Shown: in pieces, positions 21,487 through 32,783 of the stretch | Layout: each line of letters begins with the position of its first letter | Numbering within the stretch: the stretch's first letter is position 1 | Assembly (NCBI RefSeq): GCF_013911965.1 | Contig: NZ_JACESE010000011.1 | Location: 62,001-126,000, forward strand | DNA: 64,000 bases | Source of the DNA: Phenylobacterium sp. | Lineage (GTDB): Bacteria > Pseudomonadota > Alphaproteobacteria > Caulobacterales > Caulobacteraceae | Direction of reading: 5' to 3' | The notes under the pieces: model-generated | The model's database searches: none | Told to the model about the DNA's origin: nothing | Seen by the model: the letters and a program-made list of their open reading frames with translations, nothing else | Made by a program: the position numbers and the translations under genes

Positions 21487-24150
21487 TCACCCGCTGTTGC
21501 GCAGGCCTGAGGCGATCCCGTTCAGGGTCATCAGCAGGGCTTCCTTGAGCTTGGGGTCCTCCTCGCCCGCACGGCGGCGGCGGATCAGCTCGATCTGCAG
21601 GTGGTTGAGCGGATCGATATACGGGAGCCGTCCCTTGATCGCCTCGGCGAGCTGGGGCTCGCGCTCCAGCAGCTGCGATTGGCCGGTGATCTGCAACAGC
21701 CTGTCGACCGTGCGATCCCACTCCCCACGGATGCGCCCGAACACGTGGTCGCGAAGATCGGCGTCCGGCACGAGATCGGCGTAGCGCGCGCCGATCGCCA
21801 GGTCGGCCTTGGCCAGCACCATCTCCATGTTGCGCAAGGTGGCGCGGAAGAACGGCCATTCGGCCCACCACGCCTTGAGCCGCGCCAGATCGGCCTGCGC
21901 CGTGGCCGCGCCGAACCCATACCAGCCGGGCAGCATCACGCGCGCCTGCGACCAGGAGAACACCCAGGGTATCGCCCGCAGGCCCTCGATGGTCCGCGTG
22001 GCCTGGCGCGACACCGGGCGGCTGGCGATGTTGAGTTCGCCCAGTTCGGCGATCGGCGTGGCCGCAAAGAAGAAGTCGGCGAAGCCCTCGGTCTCGTAGA
22101 CGAGCGCGCGGTACGCCTGTCGCGAGGCCTCGGCGATGGCGTCCATGGCCTCAGCGTCGGCGGCGGGCGTATCCCGAGCGGCGGGCTTCAAGGAGGCGCT
22201 GATCACGCCGCAGGCCAGGGCTTCTAAGCTGCGGCGGGCGAGCGCAGCGTCGCCATACTTGTTCGCGATCACCTCGCCCTGCTCGGTCAACCGCATGCGG
22301 CCGCGCAGCACCCCCGGCGGCTGGGCGAGGATGGCCTCGAAGCTCGAGCCGCCGCCACGGCCAACCGCTCCGCCCCGGCCGTGGAAGAGCTGCAGGCGGA
22401 CCCCCTTGGCGTCGGCCAGGGCGGACAGCGCGGCGGAGGTGCGGTGGAGCTGCCAACTGGAGGTCAGATAACTGCCGTCCTTGCTGGAGTCGGAATAGCC
22501 GATCATCACCTCCTGGCGCGGCTCGGCGCGCAGCAGCGACGCCACGGCCTGGGTCTCCAGATAGGCGGCCAGCACCTCGGGCGCGGCCCGCAGGTCGGTG
22601 ATGGTTTCGAAGAGCGGCTCCACACGCAGAGCCGCCGACGGTCCGCCCGGATCGAAGAGGCCGACCTCCTTCATCAGGACGTAGGGCTCCAGCAGGTCGG
22701 ACACCGAACCGGCGTTGGAGACGATGTAGGCGCCGAGCGCCTCGGCGCCGAAGCGGGCCCTCGCGTCGGCGGCGGCCTTGAAGACGGCGTGCTCGCGCAG
22801 GGTCTCTTCGGAATAGCGGGCGAGCGGGGAGAACAGCGGACGCCGATGCGACAGTTCCTCCAGGAGGAGCCGTTGGCGGCCGCGCTCGTCGAGGGCGAGG
22901 TAATCGCGGCAGGCCCCCGCCTCGGCCAGGAGCTCGGCCACCACCCGTTCGTGCACCGCCGCGTTCTGGCGAAGGTCGAGGCTGGCCAGGTGGAAGCCGA
23001 ACACACGCACCGCGCGGATGAGGTTCGGCAGCGGGCCGTGGGCGAAGGCCTGGGCGTGCGTCTTCAGAAGCGACGCCTGCAGGATCTCCAGATCGGCGAT
23101 GAGTTCGTCCGGCGCGGCGTACGCCCGGGCTGCGGCGGCCGCCGGCCGGGGCGGCGCGCGCCCGGTGAGCGCCTGGAAGGTGGCCGCGAGCCGGGCGTAC
23201 ACGGCGGTCAGCGCGCGGCGGTAGGGCTCTCCGGCGCTGGTGGCAAGGACGTCCCCGAGGCTCTCGGCCAGGGCGGTCAGCTCGGGCGGCGGCGGAGCGA
23301 GGTCCTCGGACAGCGAAAGGCTCACGCCCAGCCGGCGGACCTCCTCGAGGTAGTGGCCGAGCACCGCCTCGGCCTGGCGGGCGAGCGCGCGCAGCAGCAC
23401 CTCGCCGGTGACATAGGGGTTGCCGTCGCGGTCGCCGCCGACCCAGCTGCCCAGGCGCAGGAAGCTCGCCAGCCCGGCTCCCAGCCGCCGCTCCCAAGCC
23501 TCGTAGAGCTGAGGCACGGCCGAGAGCAGGCTCGTGCGCATCACCGCCACGGCGTTCTCGACCTCGTCCAGCGGCGACGGCCTGGCGCTTCGCAGCAGCC
23601 GCGTGCCCCAAAGCAGCGCGACTTCGCGCAGCAAGGCTTCCGACAGCGCGGCCTCCCCGGGTCCGCAGTCAGGACGCGCCAGCGCCTGCAGCGTCTCGCG
23701 CAGGACGCGGGCGTGTTCGAGGACGCTGCGGCGGCGCACCTCGCTCGGGTGGGCGGTGAAGACCGGAACGACAAGGCTCTCCTCGAGCAAGGCGCGCACC
23801 TGATCCTTGTCGATCCCGGCCTCGGAGAGGCGCGCCAGCACGTCGTCGAGGCGCACGGCGTCCTCGCCCAGGCTCGCGCACCGCACCTGCATCGCGTCCT
23901 CGGCCGCGTTGGCCGCCTGGAGGAAGCAAGCGAAGCCGTGCACGACCTTGAAGGCTTCGTCGGCGCTCAGACCGTCGAGCAGCGCCGGCAGCTCCCCGGC
24001 CGCGCCCTGGAAGTGGCGGGCCACGGCGAGCCGACGCACCGCTTCGATGCGCGCGAAGGCGGCCGGGTCCTCCTCGCGGATGATCTGACCGAGCAGCGCC
24101 CCCACCTCCTGGGTGGCCGATCGAACGTCGCCCGGCGGGGTTGCGCTCAT
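21487..24150 (-). CDS. ppc: Phosphoenolpyruvate carboxylase
   Basis: An 887-residue enzyme making oxaloacetate from PEP and bicarbonate to refill the TCA cycle. The start at 24150 (MSATPPGD) was chosen; a 12-residue extension to 24186 lacks homology. Active-site motifs are VFTAHPSEVRRRS (catalytic His), GGDRDGNPYVT, MIGYSDSSKDGSYLTS, the glycine-rich LFHGRGGAVGRGGG loop, and RAIPWVFSWSQARVMLPGWYG. The C-terminus ends GIASGLRNSG, the usual functional tail. It is divergent from the GH1-like gene. Confidence 0.97.
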   Translation of the reverse strand: MSATPPGDVRSATQEVGALLGQIIREEDPAAFARIEAVRRLAVARHFQGAAGELPALLDGLSADEAFKVVHGFACFLQAANAAEDAMQVRCASLGEDAVRLDDVLARLSEAGIDKDQVRALLEESLVVPVFTAHPSEVRRRSVLEHARVLRETLQALARPDCGPGEAALSEALLREVALLWGTRLLRSARPSPLDEVENAVAVMRTSLLSAVPQLYEAWERRLGAGLASFLRLGSWVGGDRDGNPYVTGEVLLRALARQAEAVLGHYLEEVRRLGVSLSLSEDLAPPPPELTALAESLGDVLATSAGEPYRRALTAVYARLAATFQALTGRAPPRPAAAAARAYAAPDELIADLEILQASLLKTHAQAFAHGPLPNLIRAVRVFGFHLASLDLRQNAAVHERVVAELLAEAGACRDYLALDERGRQRLLLEELSHRRPLFSPLARYSEETLREHAVFKAAADARARFGAEALGAYIVSNAGSVSDLLEPYVLMKEVGLFDPGGPSAALRVEPLFETITDLRAAPEVLAAYLETQAVASLLRAEPRQEVMIGYSDSSKDGSYLTSSWQLHRTSAALSALADAKGVRLQLFHGRGGAVGRGGGSSFEAILAQPPGVLRGRMRLTEQGEVIANKYGDAALARRSLEALACGVISASLKPAARDTPAADAEAMDAIAEASRQAYRALVYETEGFADFFFAATPIAELGELNIASRPVSRQATRTIEGLRAIPWVFSWSQARVMLPGWYGFGAATAQADLARLKAWWAEWPFFRATLRNMEMVLAKADLAIGARYADLVPDADLRDHVFGRIRGEWDRTVDRLLQITGQSQLLEREPQLAEAIKGRLPYIDPLNHLQIELIRRRRAGEEDPKLKEALLMTLNGIASGLRNSG

Positions 24151-24183
24151 GGTCCGTAGGCTCCGACGGCCGCGGAGAACCTT

Positions 24184-24206
24184 CACGGCAAGGCCGTGTT
24201 TGTTTT
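24184..24206 (+). terminator. Terminator-like hairpin in the leader of the GH1-like gene
   Basis: CACGGC (24184-24189), loop AAG, GCCGTG (24193-24198), then TTTGTTTT. It lies before any plus-strand gene end, so it may act as an attenuator of the gene starting at 24231, or be coincidental. Confidence 0.4.
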
Positions 24207-24230
24207 CCCGGAGGCTTTCAGGATGGACCG

Positions 24231-25547
24231 ATGACGCTCTTCATGTTCGCCACGGGGATCGAGAATTCCTACCCCACCATCCACCAGGGCCGCACGCGGG
24301 TCGACGAGATGGACGCCTGCCGCCACTACGCGCGCTGGCAGGAGGACTTCGCCCTCGTCCAGGATCTCGGCATCCACTTCCTGCGCTACGGGCCGCCGCT
24401 GCACCGGGTCTGGCTGGGGGACGGGCGATACGACTGGGAATTCACCGACCTGGCGTTCGCCGAGCTGAGACGGCGCGACATCGTCCCGATCGCCGACCTC
24501 TGCCACTTCGGCGTGCCGGATTGGATCGGCAACTTCCAGAACCCCGACTTCCCCGCCCTCTTCGCCCGTTACGCCGGCGACTTCGCACGGCGCTTTCCCT
24601 GGGTGCAGCTCTACACCCCGATCAACGAGATGTTCATCTGCGCCACCTTCTCGGCCAGGTACGGCTGGTGGAACGAGCAGATGACGACCGACCGCGGCTT
24701 CGTCACCGCCCTCAAGCACATCGCCCGGGCCAATGTGTTGGCCATGCAGGCGATCCTGGACGTGCGTCCCGACGCGCTCTTCGTACAGAGCGAGTCCTCC
24801 GAATACTTCCATGCCGACAGTCCCGCGGCCATCGGCCCGGCGGAGTTCATGAACGCCGTGCGCTTCCTGGCGCTCGACCTGAACTACGGGATCCGGGTCA
24901 ATTCCGAGATGTACCGCTACCTGATGGACAACGGGATGACGGCGGCGGAGTACGACTTCTTCATGCACGCGCGGCTGAAGTCGCACTGCATCCTCGGCAA
25001 TGACTACTACGTCACCAACGAGCACCGGATCTGGCCGGACGGCCACACCCGCGCCGCCGGGGAGGTGTTCGGCTACGACGAGATCACGCGGCAGTACTAC
25101 GCCCGCTATCACCTGCCGGTGATGCACACCGAGACCAACTACCTTCAGGGCGAACGGGGCGACGAGGCGGTCCTGTGGCTCTGGAAGGAGTGGGCCAACG
25201 TCCTGCGCATCCGCAACGACGGCGTGCCGATCGTCGGCTTCACCTGGTATTCGCTGACCGATCAGGTCGATTGGGACACGGCGCTTCGCGAAAAGAACGG
25301 GCGGGTGAACGCGCTTGGGCTCTATGACCTCGACCGGCGAATCCGGCCCGTAGGCCAGGCCTACAAGGAGCTGATCGCCGCCTGGCGCGACGTCCTTCCC
25401 ACCCAGAGCATCTGCCTGCAGGTCCCGGTCATCCTGCCCAGCGAGTTCGAGGAGGGCTTCGTGCAGCGCCGGATGGCCGAAGCGCGCGAGCGCCGGCTCG
25501 CGCGGGGTTCGGCCGGGACGCTTCCTGGCGCGGGTCGAAGCGACTGA
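24231..25547 (+). CDS. Glycoside hydrolase family 1-like protein
   Basis: A 438-residue TIM-barrel protein. The acid/base Glu is in LYTPINEMF and the nucleophile Glu in VMHTETNY, the two GH1 motifs (T-x-N-E and x-T-E-N). Other GH1 features are LRYGPPLHRVW, LCHFGVPDWI and FTWYSLTDQVDWD. It lacks a signal peptide, so it is cytoplasmic. Members cleave beta-glucosides or related sugars; the exact substrate cannot be told. The start at 24231 was preferred to an upstream in-frame ATG at 24141 that overlaps ppc. Confidence 0.85.
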   Translation: MTLFMFATGIENSYPTIHQGRTRVDEMDACRHYARWQEDFALVQDLGIHFLRYGPPLHRVWLGDGRYDWEFTDLAFAELRRRDIVPIADLCHFGVPDWIGNFQNPDFPALFARYAGDFARRFPWVQLYTPINEMFICATFSARYGWWNEQMTTDRGFVTALKHIARANVLAMQAILDVRPDALFVQSESSEYFHADSPAAIGPAEFMNAVRFLALDLNYGIRVNSEMYRYLMDNGMTAAEYDFFMHARLKSHCILGNDYYVTNEHRIWPDGHTRAAGEVFGYDEITRQYYARYHLPVMHTETNYLQGERGDEAVLWLWKEWANVLRIRNDGVPIVGFTWYSLTDQVDWDTALREKNGRVNALGLYDLDRRIRPVGQAYKELIAAWRDVLPTQSICLQVPVILPSEFEEGFVQRRMAEARERRLARGSAGTLPGAGRSD

Positions 25548-25583
25548 AAGGAAGCTCCTGGTCACGGCGGCGGCCTGACGGCC

Positions 25584-26438
25584 TCAGAGCATCGGCCGGC
25601 CGCCGGTGACGGCCACCGTTGCGCCCGAGACGTAGCTCGCCTCGTCCGAGGCCAGGAGCACATAGACCGGTGCGACTTCCTTGGGCTGGCCCGGCCGCTT
25701 CATCGGGGTGTTGGCCCCGAACTGCCTCACCTTCTCGGGCGGCATGGTGGCCGGGATCAGCGGGGTCCAGATCGGACCCGGCGCGACGCAGTTCACCCGC
25801 ACCCCCTTCTCGGCGAGCATCTGCGCCAGACCTGCGGTGAAGTTCTGGATGGCGCCCTTGGTGGTCGCATAAGGCAGCAGGGAGGGATTGGGATCGTCCG
25901 CGTTGATGGAGGTGGTGTTGATGATCGCCGACCCCGGCTTCAGGTGCGGCAGGGCCGCCTTGGCCAGGTGGAACATGGCGTGGATGTTGACCTGGAAGGT
26001 CCGCGCCCAGGCCTCCTCGCTGATCTCGTCGAGGCTCTTGTAGGTCGCCTGCTCGGCGGCGTTGTCGACCAGCACGTCGAGCCGACCGAATTCGCTGACG
26101 GTCTTCTCCACCAAGGCGCGGCAATGCGCCGGGTCGGCAAGGTCGCCGGGCAGCAAGAGGCAGCGACGTCCCGCCGTCTCCACCCAGCGCCGGGTCTCCT
26201 CGGCGTCGTCGTGCTCGTTGAGATAGCCGATCGCGACGTCTGCGCCCTCCCGCGCGAACGCGATGGCCACGGCCCGCCCAATGCCGCTGTCCCCGCCGGT
26301 GATCAGGGCTGCCTTGCCTGCCAGGCGGCCCGATCCCTTGTAGGACTGCTCGCCGTGGTCGGGCTTGGGCTCCATCTGTGACGTCGTCCCCGGCGGGGTT
26401 TGGCTCTGGTCGGGGAACGGCGGCTGGGGCTCGGTCAT
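25584..26438 (-). CDS. SDR-family oxidoreductase with polar N-terminal extension (YghA/GSP39-like)
   Basis: A 284-residue short-chain dehydrogenase starting at 26438 after TCGGAGGCCAAG. The first 40 residues are Pro/Gln-rich (P-F-P-D-Q-S-Q-T-P-P-G), as in YghA and the Bacillus general-stress protein 39. Then come TGGDSGIG (cofactor), DNAAEQ, the catalytic Ser in INTTSINAD, Y-A-T-T-K, and PGPIWTPLIP. The enzyme is NAD(P)-dependent; its substrate is unknown. GSP39-type proteins are classical general-stress products, in line with the neighbourhood. Confidence 0.9.
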   Translation of the reverse strand: MTEPQPPFPDQSQTPPGTTSQMEPKPDHGEQSYKGSGRLAGKAALITGGDSGIGRAVAIAFAREGADVAIGYLNEHDDAEETRRWVETAGRRCLLLPGDLADPAHCRALVEKTVSEFGRLDVLVDNAAEQATYKSLDEISEEAWARTFQVNIHAMFHLAKAALPHLKPGSAIINTTSINADDPNPSLLPYATTKGAIQNFTAGLAQMLAEKGVRVNCVAPGPIWTPLIPATMPPEKVRQFGANTPMKRPGQPKEVAPVYVLLASDEASYVSGATVAVTGGRPML

Positions 26439-26527
26439 CTTGGCCTCCGAGTGGAACGGACCAGCGCAAAACGTAGGGCTGGGCGACGGGGTTTCGCGGA
26501 ACTCCACTTGGCCTGCACTGTCTAGAC

Positions 26528-26545
26528 GGTGCACTGTGGTGCACC
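26528..26545. promoter_or_regulatory. Palindrome upstream of groESL
   Basis: GGTGCAC-TGTG-GTGCACC is a perfect 7-4-7 inverted repeat in the 298-bp interval between the SDR gene and groES. No CIRCE element (TTAGCACTC-N9-GAGTGCTAA) is present. It may be an operator; its binder is unknown. Confidence 0.4.
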
Positions 26546-26593
26546 ATCGGAGCCCGCCGCAAGCAACGTCACCGCACGAGTACTTCCTTTTGC

Positions 26594-26618
26594 GGAACTT
26601 TGCCGCTTCGCCGACGTT
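26594..26618 (+). promoter_or_regulatory. Sigma-EcfG-like promoter for groESL
   Basis: GGAAC (26594-26598), 16 bp, CGTT (26615-26618), a perfect consensus match. It lies about 118 bp upstream of the groES start. No convincing RpoH promoter was seen for this operon. Confidence 0.6.
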
Positions 26619-26736
26619 TCGCGCGCGAGGGGCCGGCCGGGCTGACATGGCGCAGCTGGCGCGCCGCCCTTTCGGCTGAACTTTAAGAGGATGAAGGGGC
26701 TGGGCCCCTGGGCCCGGCGGAGGAACGGAGGCTGGA

Positions 26737-28666
<1,930 letters not shown>

Positions 28667-28683
28667 GCAAACCCACTAGCACG

Positions 28684-28720
28684 ACGCCGGCCGCCCCTCT
28701 CAGCGGCCGGCGTTCTTTCT
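28684..28720 (+). terminator. Rho-independent terminator of groESL
   Basis: A perfect 11-bp stem ACGCCGGCCGC / GCGGCCGGCGT (28684-28694, 28703-28713) with an 8-nt loop, followed by TTCTTTCT. Confidence 0.9.
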
Positions 28721-28768
28721 CTGACACTATATATACGTGTCGCTGCGAGCGCCTTCTGCGCGGGGCGC

Positions 28769-30502
28769 TCAGGGCGAACGCGCCACCGCCTCCAGGCCTT
28801 GTTCCGGCTGAGGCGGCAGCAGGATGCCGGCCTCGCTGAGATCGGCCAGCATGGTGCGGGCGATCTCGCTCTCCCCCATCACCACCCGGTCCGCGCCGCT
28901 CGCCAGGAGACGGTCGGTCTGCTCCTCCGAATGGGCCCTGGCCACGATGCGAAGCTGAGGATTGAGGGCGCGGGCGCGGGTGACGATCTCGCCGCTCTCG
29001 AATCCGTCGGGGATCGCCAGGACGAGGCAGACGGCGGTCTTGGCGCCGGCCGCCAGTAGCACCTCCTCACGCGTCGCGTTCCCCAGGATCGCAATCTCAG
29101 CGTTGCGACGCAGGGCTTCGACCCGCTCGATGTCGGTCTCGATGACCGCCGCCTTCACGCCGTCCCGGTCGAGGGCCTCCTTGATCCGCCGGCCGACGCG
29201 GCCGTAGCCCACCACGATCACATGTCCGGCCAGTTCGCTCTGGTGAGGGGCGGCGATATCGATCTTGAGCGGCTGGTCGCCCAGGTCCCGAATCGGGGTG
29301 CGCCCGAGCCGCCTCGCCCGCATTTCCGTGGCCAGCGAGAAGACCGCGGGGTTGAGCAGGATCGAGCCGATGGCGCCTGCCAGCACAAGGTCGCGCGCCT
29401 CCTCCGGCAGCAGGCCGAGGTTCTGGGACATGGAGGTGAGGATGAAGGAGAACTCGCCGATCTGGGCGAGGCTCGCGGCGATGAGCACCGCCGTGTCCTG
29501 CGGGTGGCGGAAGGCGCGCACGATCAGGAAGGCGGCGACCGACTTGCCCACGACGATGGTGAGCACCGTCGCCAGCACTGCAAGCGGCCGCTCGAGCAGG
29601 GTCCGGGGGTCGAACAGCATGCCGACCGAGACGAAGAACAGCACCGCAAAGGCGTCGCGGAGCGGAAGGATGTTGTCGCCCGCCTTATGGCTGAGTTCCG
29701 ACTCCTTGAGGATCATGCCGGCGGCGAAGGCCCCGAGGGCGAAGGAGACGTCGAACAGCTTGGCGGCGCCATAGGCGACGCCCACCGCCATGCTGAGGAC
29801 GGTCAGGGTGAAGAGTTCACGCGACCCGAGGCTGGCGACCTTGGCCAGCGACCAGGGGATCACTCGGCGGCCGACGAGGATCATCAGGGCGACGAAGGCG
29901 GCCAGCTTGCCGAAGGTCGCGGCGAGCGACAGCCCCACGCCGCCATGCTCGGCGAACACGTCGGGGCGGCCGCCCGGCAAGGCCCCGGCGATCACGGGAA
30001 GGAACACCAGGGCGGCCACCATGACCAGGTCCTCGATGACCAGCCAGCCGACCGCGATGTGGCCGCTTCGGGTGTCCAGCAGCTGGCGCTCCTCGAGCGC
30101 GCGGACGAGGACGACCGTGCTCGCCACCGAAAGGGCGAGGCCGAATGTGAGGCCGCTGGCGAGCGGCCAGCCCATCCCCAGCGCCAGTCCTGCGCCGAGC
30201 AGGGTCGCGACGACAATCTGAGCGATCGCGCCCGGCAGCGCGATGCTCTGGACCTTGACGAGATCGCGATAGGAGAAGTGCAGCCCCACCCCGAACATCA
30301 GCAGGATGACGCCGATCTCGGCTAGTTCGGAGGCCAGCTCCGGATTGGCCGTGAAGCCGGGGGTGGACGGGCCCAGCGCGACGCCGGCCAGCAGATATCC
30401 CAGGATCGGCGGCAGGCGCAGCCGGCCGGCGATGAGTCCCAACACCGACGCCCCGACGAAAGCCAGGGTAAGGGTGGCGATCAGGGGCGTCTCGTGCAGC
30501 AT
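28769..30502 (-). CDS. KefB/KefC-type cation:proton antiporter with RCK domain (YbaL-like)
   Basis: A 577-residue protein: a sodium/hydrogen-exchanger domain of about 12 membrane segments (residues 1-390, with LPPILGYLLAGVALGP and FALGAFAAGMIL) followed by a cytoplasmic RCK/TrkA-N Rossmann domain (GHVIVVGYGRVGRRI, then E-T-D near residue 450). Such CPA2 antiporters release potassium in exchange for protons, and are gated by nucleotides or glutathione adducts. A Kef protein is a standard member of bacterial stress-tolerance islands. It is probably co-transcribed with degP 70 bp upstream. Confidence 0.92.
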   Translation of the reverse strand: MLHETPLIATLTLAFVGASVLGLIAGRLRLPPILGYLLAGVALGPSTPGFTANPELASELAEIGVILLMFGVGLHFSYRDLVKVQSIALPGAIAQIVVATLLGAGLALGMGWPLASGLTFGLALSVASTVVLVRALEERQLLDTRSGHIAVGWLVIEDLVMVAALVFLPVIAGALPGGRPDVFAEHGGVGLSLAATFGKLAAFVALMILVGRRVIPWSLAKVASLGSRELFTLTVLSMAVGVAYGAAKLFDVSFALGAFAAGMILKESELSHKAGDNILPLRDAFAVLFFVSVGMLFDPRTLLERPLAVLATVLTIVVGKSVAAFLIVRAFRHPQDTAVLIAASLAQIGEFSFILTSMSQNLGLLPEEARDLVLAGAIGSILLNPAVFSLATEMRARRLGRTPIRDLGDQPLKIDIAAPHQSELAGHVIVVGYGRVGRRIKEALDRDGVKAAVIETDIERVEALRRNAEIAILGNATREEVLLAAGAKTAVCLVLAIPDGFESGEIVTRARALNPQLRIVARAHSEEQTDRLLASGADRVVMGESEIARTMLADLSEAGILLPPQPEQGLEAVARSP

Positions 30503-30572
30503 GCGGACCCGTCCTCGGCTGGGCGCGCCGGCGGTCGGATCTGGTGTCCGCCGCCGGCGACGCCGTGTCGCC

Positions 30573-32021
30573 TCAGCTCGTCAGCCGCAGCGGCACGAAC
30601 AGGCTCCGCCCCTCACGCCACACGCGCACCAGCACCGAAGGCCGGCCTTGGCGCCGCGCCGCATCGATCGCCTCGCGGACATCGGCCGGCGCTGCGACGC
30701 TGCGCTCGCCCACACGGTCGATCACGTCGCCGGCGCGGAGCCCCTTCTCAGCGGCGTCCGAGCCTGGCGAGACCGCGTCGATGACGACGCCGCGCGCCGT
30801 CGCCGGCAGCCGGTATTGCGTGCGGGCCGCCTGGTCGAGCGGGCGCAGGGTCAGGCCGAGGCTCGCCGCGTCCGCCGGATTGACCACGCCGGGCGCATCA
30901 TCGGCGGGCCGGCGCCCGGCCCGCAGCTCCAGGGTCTGGCGACGGCCTTCGCGCCAGATCTCCAGCCGCAGCCGGTCGCCCTCGCGGGCGGCGCCGACGC
31001 GCCGGGTCAGGTCGGACGACGAGGTCAGCTCCTGGCCGTTCAGGCTGAGGATCGCATCGCCCGCGCGCAGGCCGGCCAGGTCGCCGGGCCCGCCCGGGGT
31101 CACCTCGGCCACCAGGGCGCCCTTGCGGCCTGGAATGCCGAGGCTCTCGGCGATCTCCGGCGTGAGGTTCTGCACCATGGCGCCGATGTAGCCGCGGACG
31201 ATCGAACCGCCGGAGATGAGCTGCTTGGTGATGCGGTCGGCGATCTCGGCGGGAATGGCGAAGCCGATGCCGACCGAGCCGCCCGAGGGCGAGAAGATGG
31301 CCGTGTTGACGCCGATCACCCGGCCGTAGACGTCGAAGGTCGGACCGCCGGAGTTGCCTCGGTTGATGGGGGCGTCGATTTGCAGGTAGTCCACATAGGC
31401 CTCGCCGATGTCGCGGCCATAGGCCGAGACGATGCCCGAGGTGGCGGTGCCGCCGAGGCCGAAGGGATTGCCCATGGCGATCACCCAGTCGCCGACCCGC
31501 GGCCGCGCGTTGGTCTCGAACGTCACATAGGGGAAGTTCGAGCCCTCGACCTTCAGCACCGCCAGGTCCGTCAGCGGATCGCGGCCAATCACGCGCGCCT
31601 CGAGCTCGCGCCCCTCGTTGGTGCGCACGCTCACCTTGGTGGCGTTCTCCACCACATGGTTGTTGGTGACGATGTAGCCGGTCGGCGTGATGAAGAAGCC
31701 CGAGCCCGACACCCGCGCATTCGGCAGCGACGGCGTCCCGTTGTTGCCGTCCGGCGCCCCGGGGAATCCGAAGAAGAACGGGAAGCCGGGGAACAGCTGC
31801 GGCAGGTTCGGGCGGGCCGGAGCGCTGCGGGTCACGTCGATGGAGACCACGGCGGGCGCGACGCGCTGGACGATATCGGCAAAGCTCGACGGGACGCCGG
31901 CCGGCAGATTGCGCGCCGGTTGGGCCGCGGCCGCCGGGGCGGTCAGCGGACCCACGCCGCCTGCGGCCAGCGCGGCGGCGAGGGCGACAGAACAAAGCAG
32001 GCGCGATTGGCGCTTAAGCAT
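30573..32021 (-). CDS. Periplasmic serine protease/chaperone DegP-like (two PDZ domains)
   Basis: A 482-residue Do-family protein. It has an N-terminal signal peptide (hydrophobic 8-25, cleavage near AAAA at 30-33). The triad is His122 in TNNHVV, Asp152 in PLTDLAVLK and Ser224 in RGNSGGP. PDZ1 follows at about 265-360 (GYIGAMVQNLTPEIAESLG) and PDZ2 at about 375-480. It degrades or refolds misfolded envelope proteins. The protease domain is closely similar to the membrane-anchored one at 17735, so the two are paralogues with different anchoring. Confidence 0.94.
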   Translation of the reverse strand: MLKRQSRLLCSVALAAALAAGGVGPLTAPAAAAQPARNLPAGVPSSFADIVQRVAPAVVSIDVTRSAPARPNLPQLFPGFPFFFGFPGAPDGNNGTPSLPNARVSGSGFFITPTGYIVTNNHVVENATKVSVRTNEGRELEARVIGRDPLTDLAVLKVEGSNFPYVTFETNARPRVGDWVIAMGNPFGLGGTATSGIVSAYGRDIGEAYVDYLQIDAPINRGNSGGPTFDVYGRVIGVNTAIFSPSGGSVGIGFAIPAEIADRITKQLISGGSIVRGYIGAMVQNLTPEIAESLGIPGRKGALVAEVTPGGPGDLAGLRAGDAILSLNGQELTSSSDLTRRVGAAREGDRLRLEIWREGRRQTLELRAGRRPADDAPGVVNPADAASLGLTLRPLDQAARTQYRLPATARGVVIDAVSPGSDAAEKGLRAGDVIDRVGERSVAAPADVREAIDAARRQGRPSVLVRVWREGRSLFVPLRLTS

Positions 32022-32040
32022 GTCTCTCCTCTCCTCGGAC

Positions 32041-32080
32041 TAAGAAAAGGAGACCGGCGGGAGCGGCCCCGCCGGTCTCC
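32041..32080 (-). terminator. Rho-independent terminator after the 32084 gene
   Basis: A perfect 12-bp stem GGAGACCGGCGG / CCGCCGGTCTCC (32049-32060, 32069-32080), followed on the minus strand by TTTTCTTA. It separates the small-protein operon from degP. Confidence 0.9.
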
Positions 32081-32083
32081 GGT

Positions 32084-32770
32084 TCAGGCCGCGCGGGGCG
32101 GCTCCCAGCGGTAGCAGTCGGCGTCCGCCGCCTCGTGGGCGTCGAGACGGGCGAGCGCCGAGCGCACCTCAGCCAGCCGCGAGACGTGCTCGCGGACCGG
32201 GGCTTCGCCCGCTTCCACCTCGAGCAGGTACTCGTCCCATTCCCAGGAGCGCAGGATGGCGCGCTTCTGCTCCGGCGAGAGCGAGGAATCGGCGAGCACG
32301 GCGTCGGGCGAGGCGTAGACCGCCTCCGGGCTGAGATAGAGCCGGTCGGCCTCGGCCGCGCCGAGGCGGTCGGAGGGCGGCTGCGGACGGTTCTCGTTGT
32401 CGGCGCTGAGGGGCCGCTCGGCGCCCCTGCCCTCGCCATACGGCGGCGCGCCGGCGCCGCCCTGGATCTCGAAGGCCAGGCCCTGGCGCTGGCAGTAGCC
32501 GATCGCCGCCTCCGCCGTCGGGAACGACAGGCGCACCTGCTGGAGGGTGTCGGTGGATTCGGTCCAGCCCATCAGCGGCTCGATCCGCGGCGCGCTACGC
32601 GGCTTGAACGTCAGGGTCCAGCCCCTGGCCGTGGCGAGGCCGCTGCTCATGGCCGACCGCTCGTTCGGCCGGATCACGGCCACGGCGTCGGCGGGCAGGG
32701 CCGAGGCGTGACGGCGGGCGGCGACCGACGGGGTCGTGGTCCCAAGGTTGAAATCTGTCGAATCGAACAT
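32084..32770 (-). CDS. NDUFS4-like complex I accessory domain fused to the unnamed small domain
   Basis: A 228-residue two-domain protein. Residues about 30-105 match the ETC complex I subunit conserved region (NDUFS4/18-kDa type): W-T-L-T-F-K-P, PLMGWTESTDTLQQVRLSF and a helix E-A-A-I-G-Y-C. After a polar linker, residues about 140-215 carry the domain seen also at 18925 and 32784 (V-Y-A-S-P-D-A-V, LSPEQKRAILRSWEWDEYL). No membrane segment is visible. It is 13 bp downstream of the 32784 gene in the same operon. I infer a respiratory-chain-linked stress role; this fusion is not one I know. Confidence 0.75.
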   Translation of the reverse strand: MFDSTDFNLGTTTPSVAARRHASALPADAVAVIRPNERSAMSSGLATARGWTLTFKPRSAPRIEPLMGWTESTDTLQQVRLSFPTAEAAIGYCQRQGLAFEIQGGAGAPPYGEGRGAERPLSADNENRPQPPSDRLGAAEADRLYLSPEAVYASPDAVLADSSLSPEQKRAILRSWEWDEYLLEVEAGEAPVREHVSRLAEVRSALARLDAHEAADADCYRWEPPRAA

Positions 32771-32783
32771 GGCTCAACTCCGA

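Noticed and set aside
26439-26736. CIRCE element or RpoH promoter for groESL
   Set aside because: No TTAGCACTC-N9-GAGTGCTAA is present and no CTTG/CCTA pair with a 17-bp spacer was found; only the EcfG-like site fits.
28723-28741. GACAC-TATATATAC-GTGTC palindrome between groEL and the antiporter gene
   Set aside because: Lies between convergent gene ends downstream of a terminator, so a regulatory role is unlikely.
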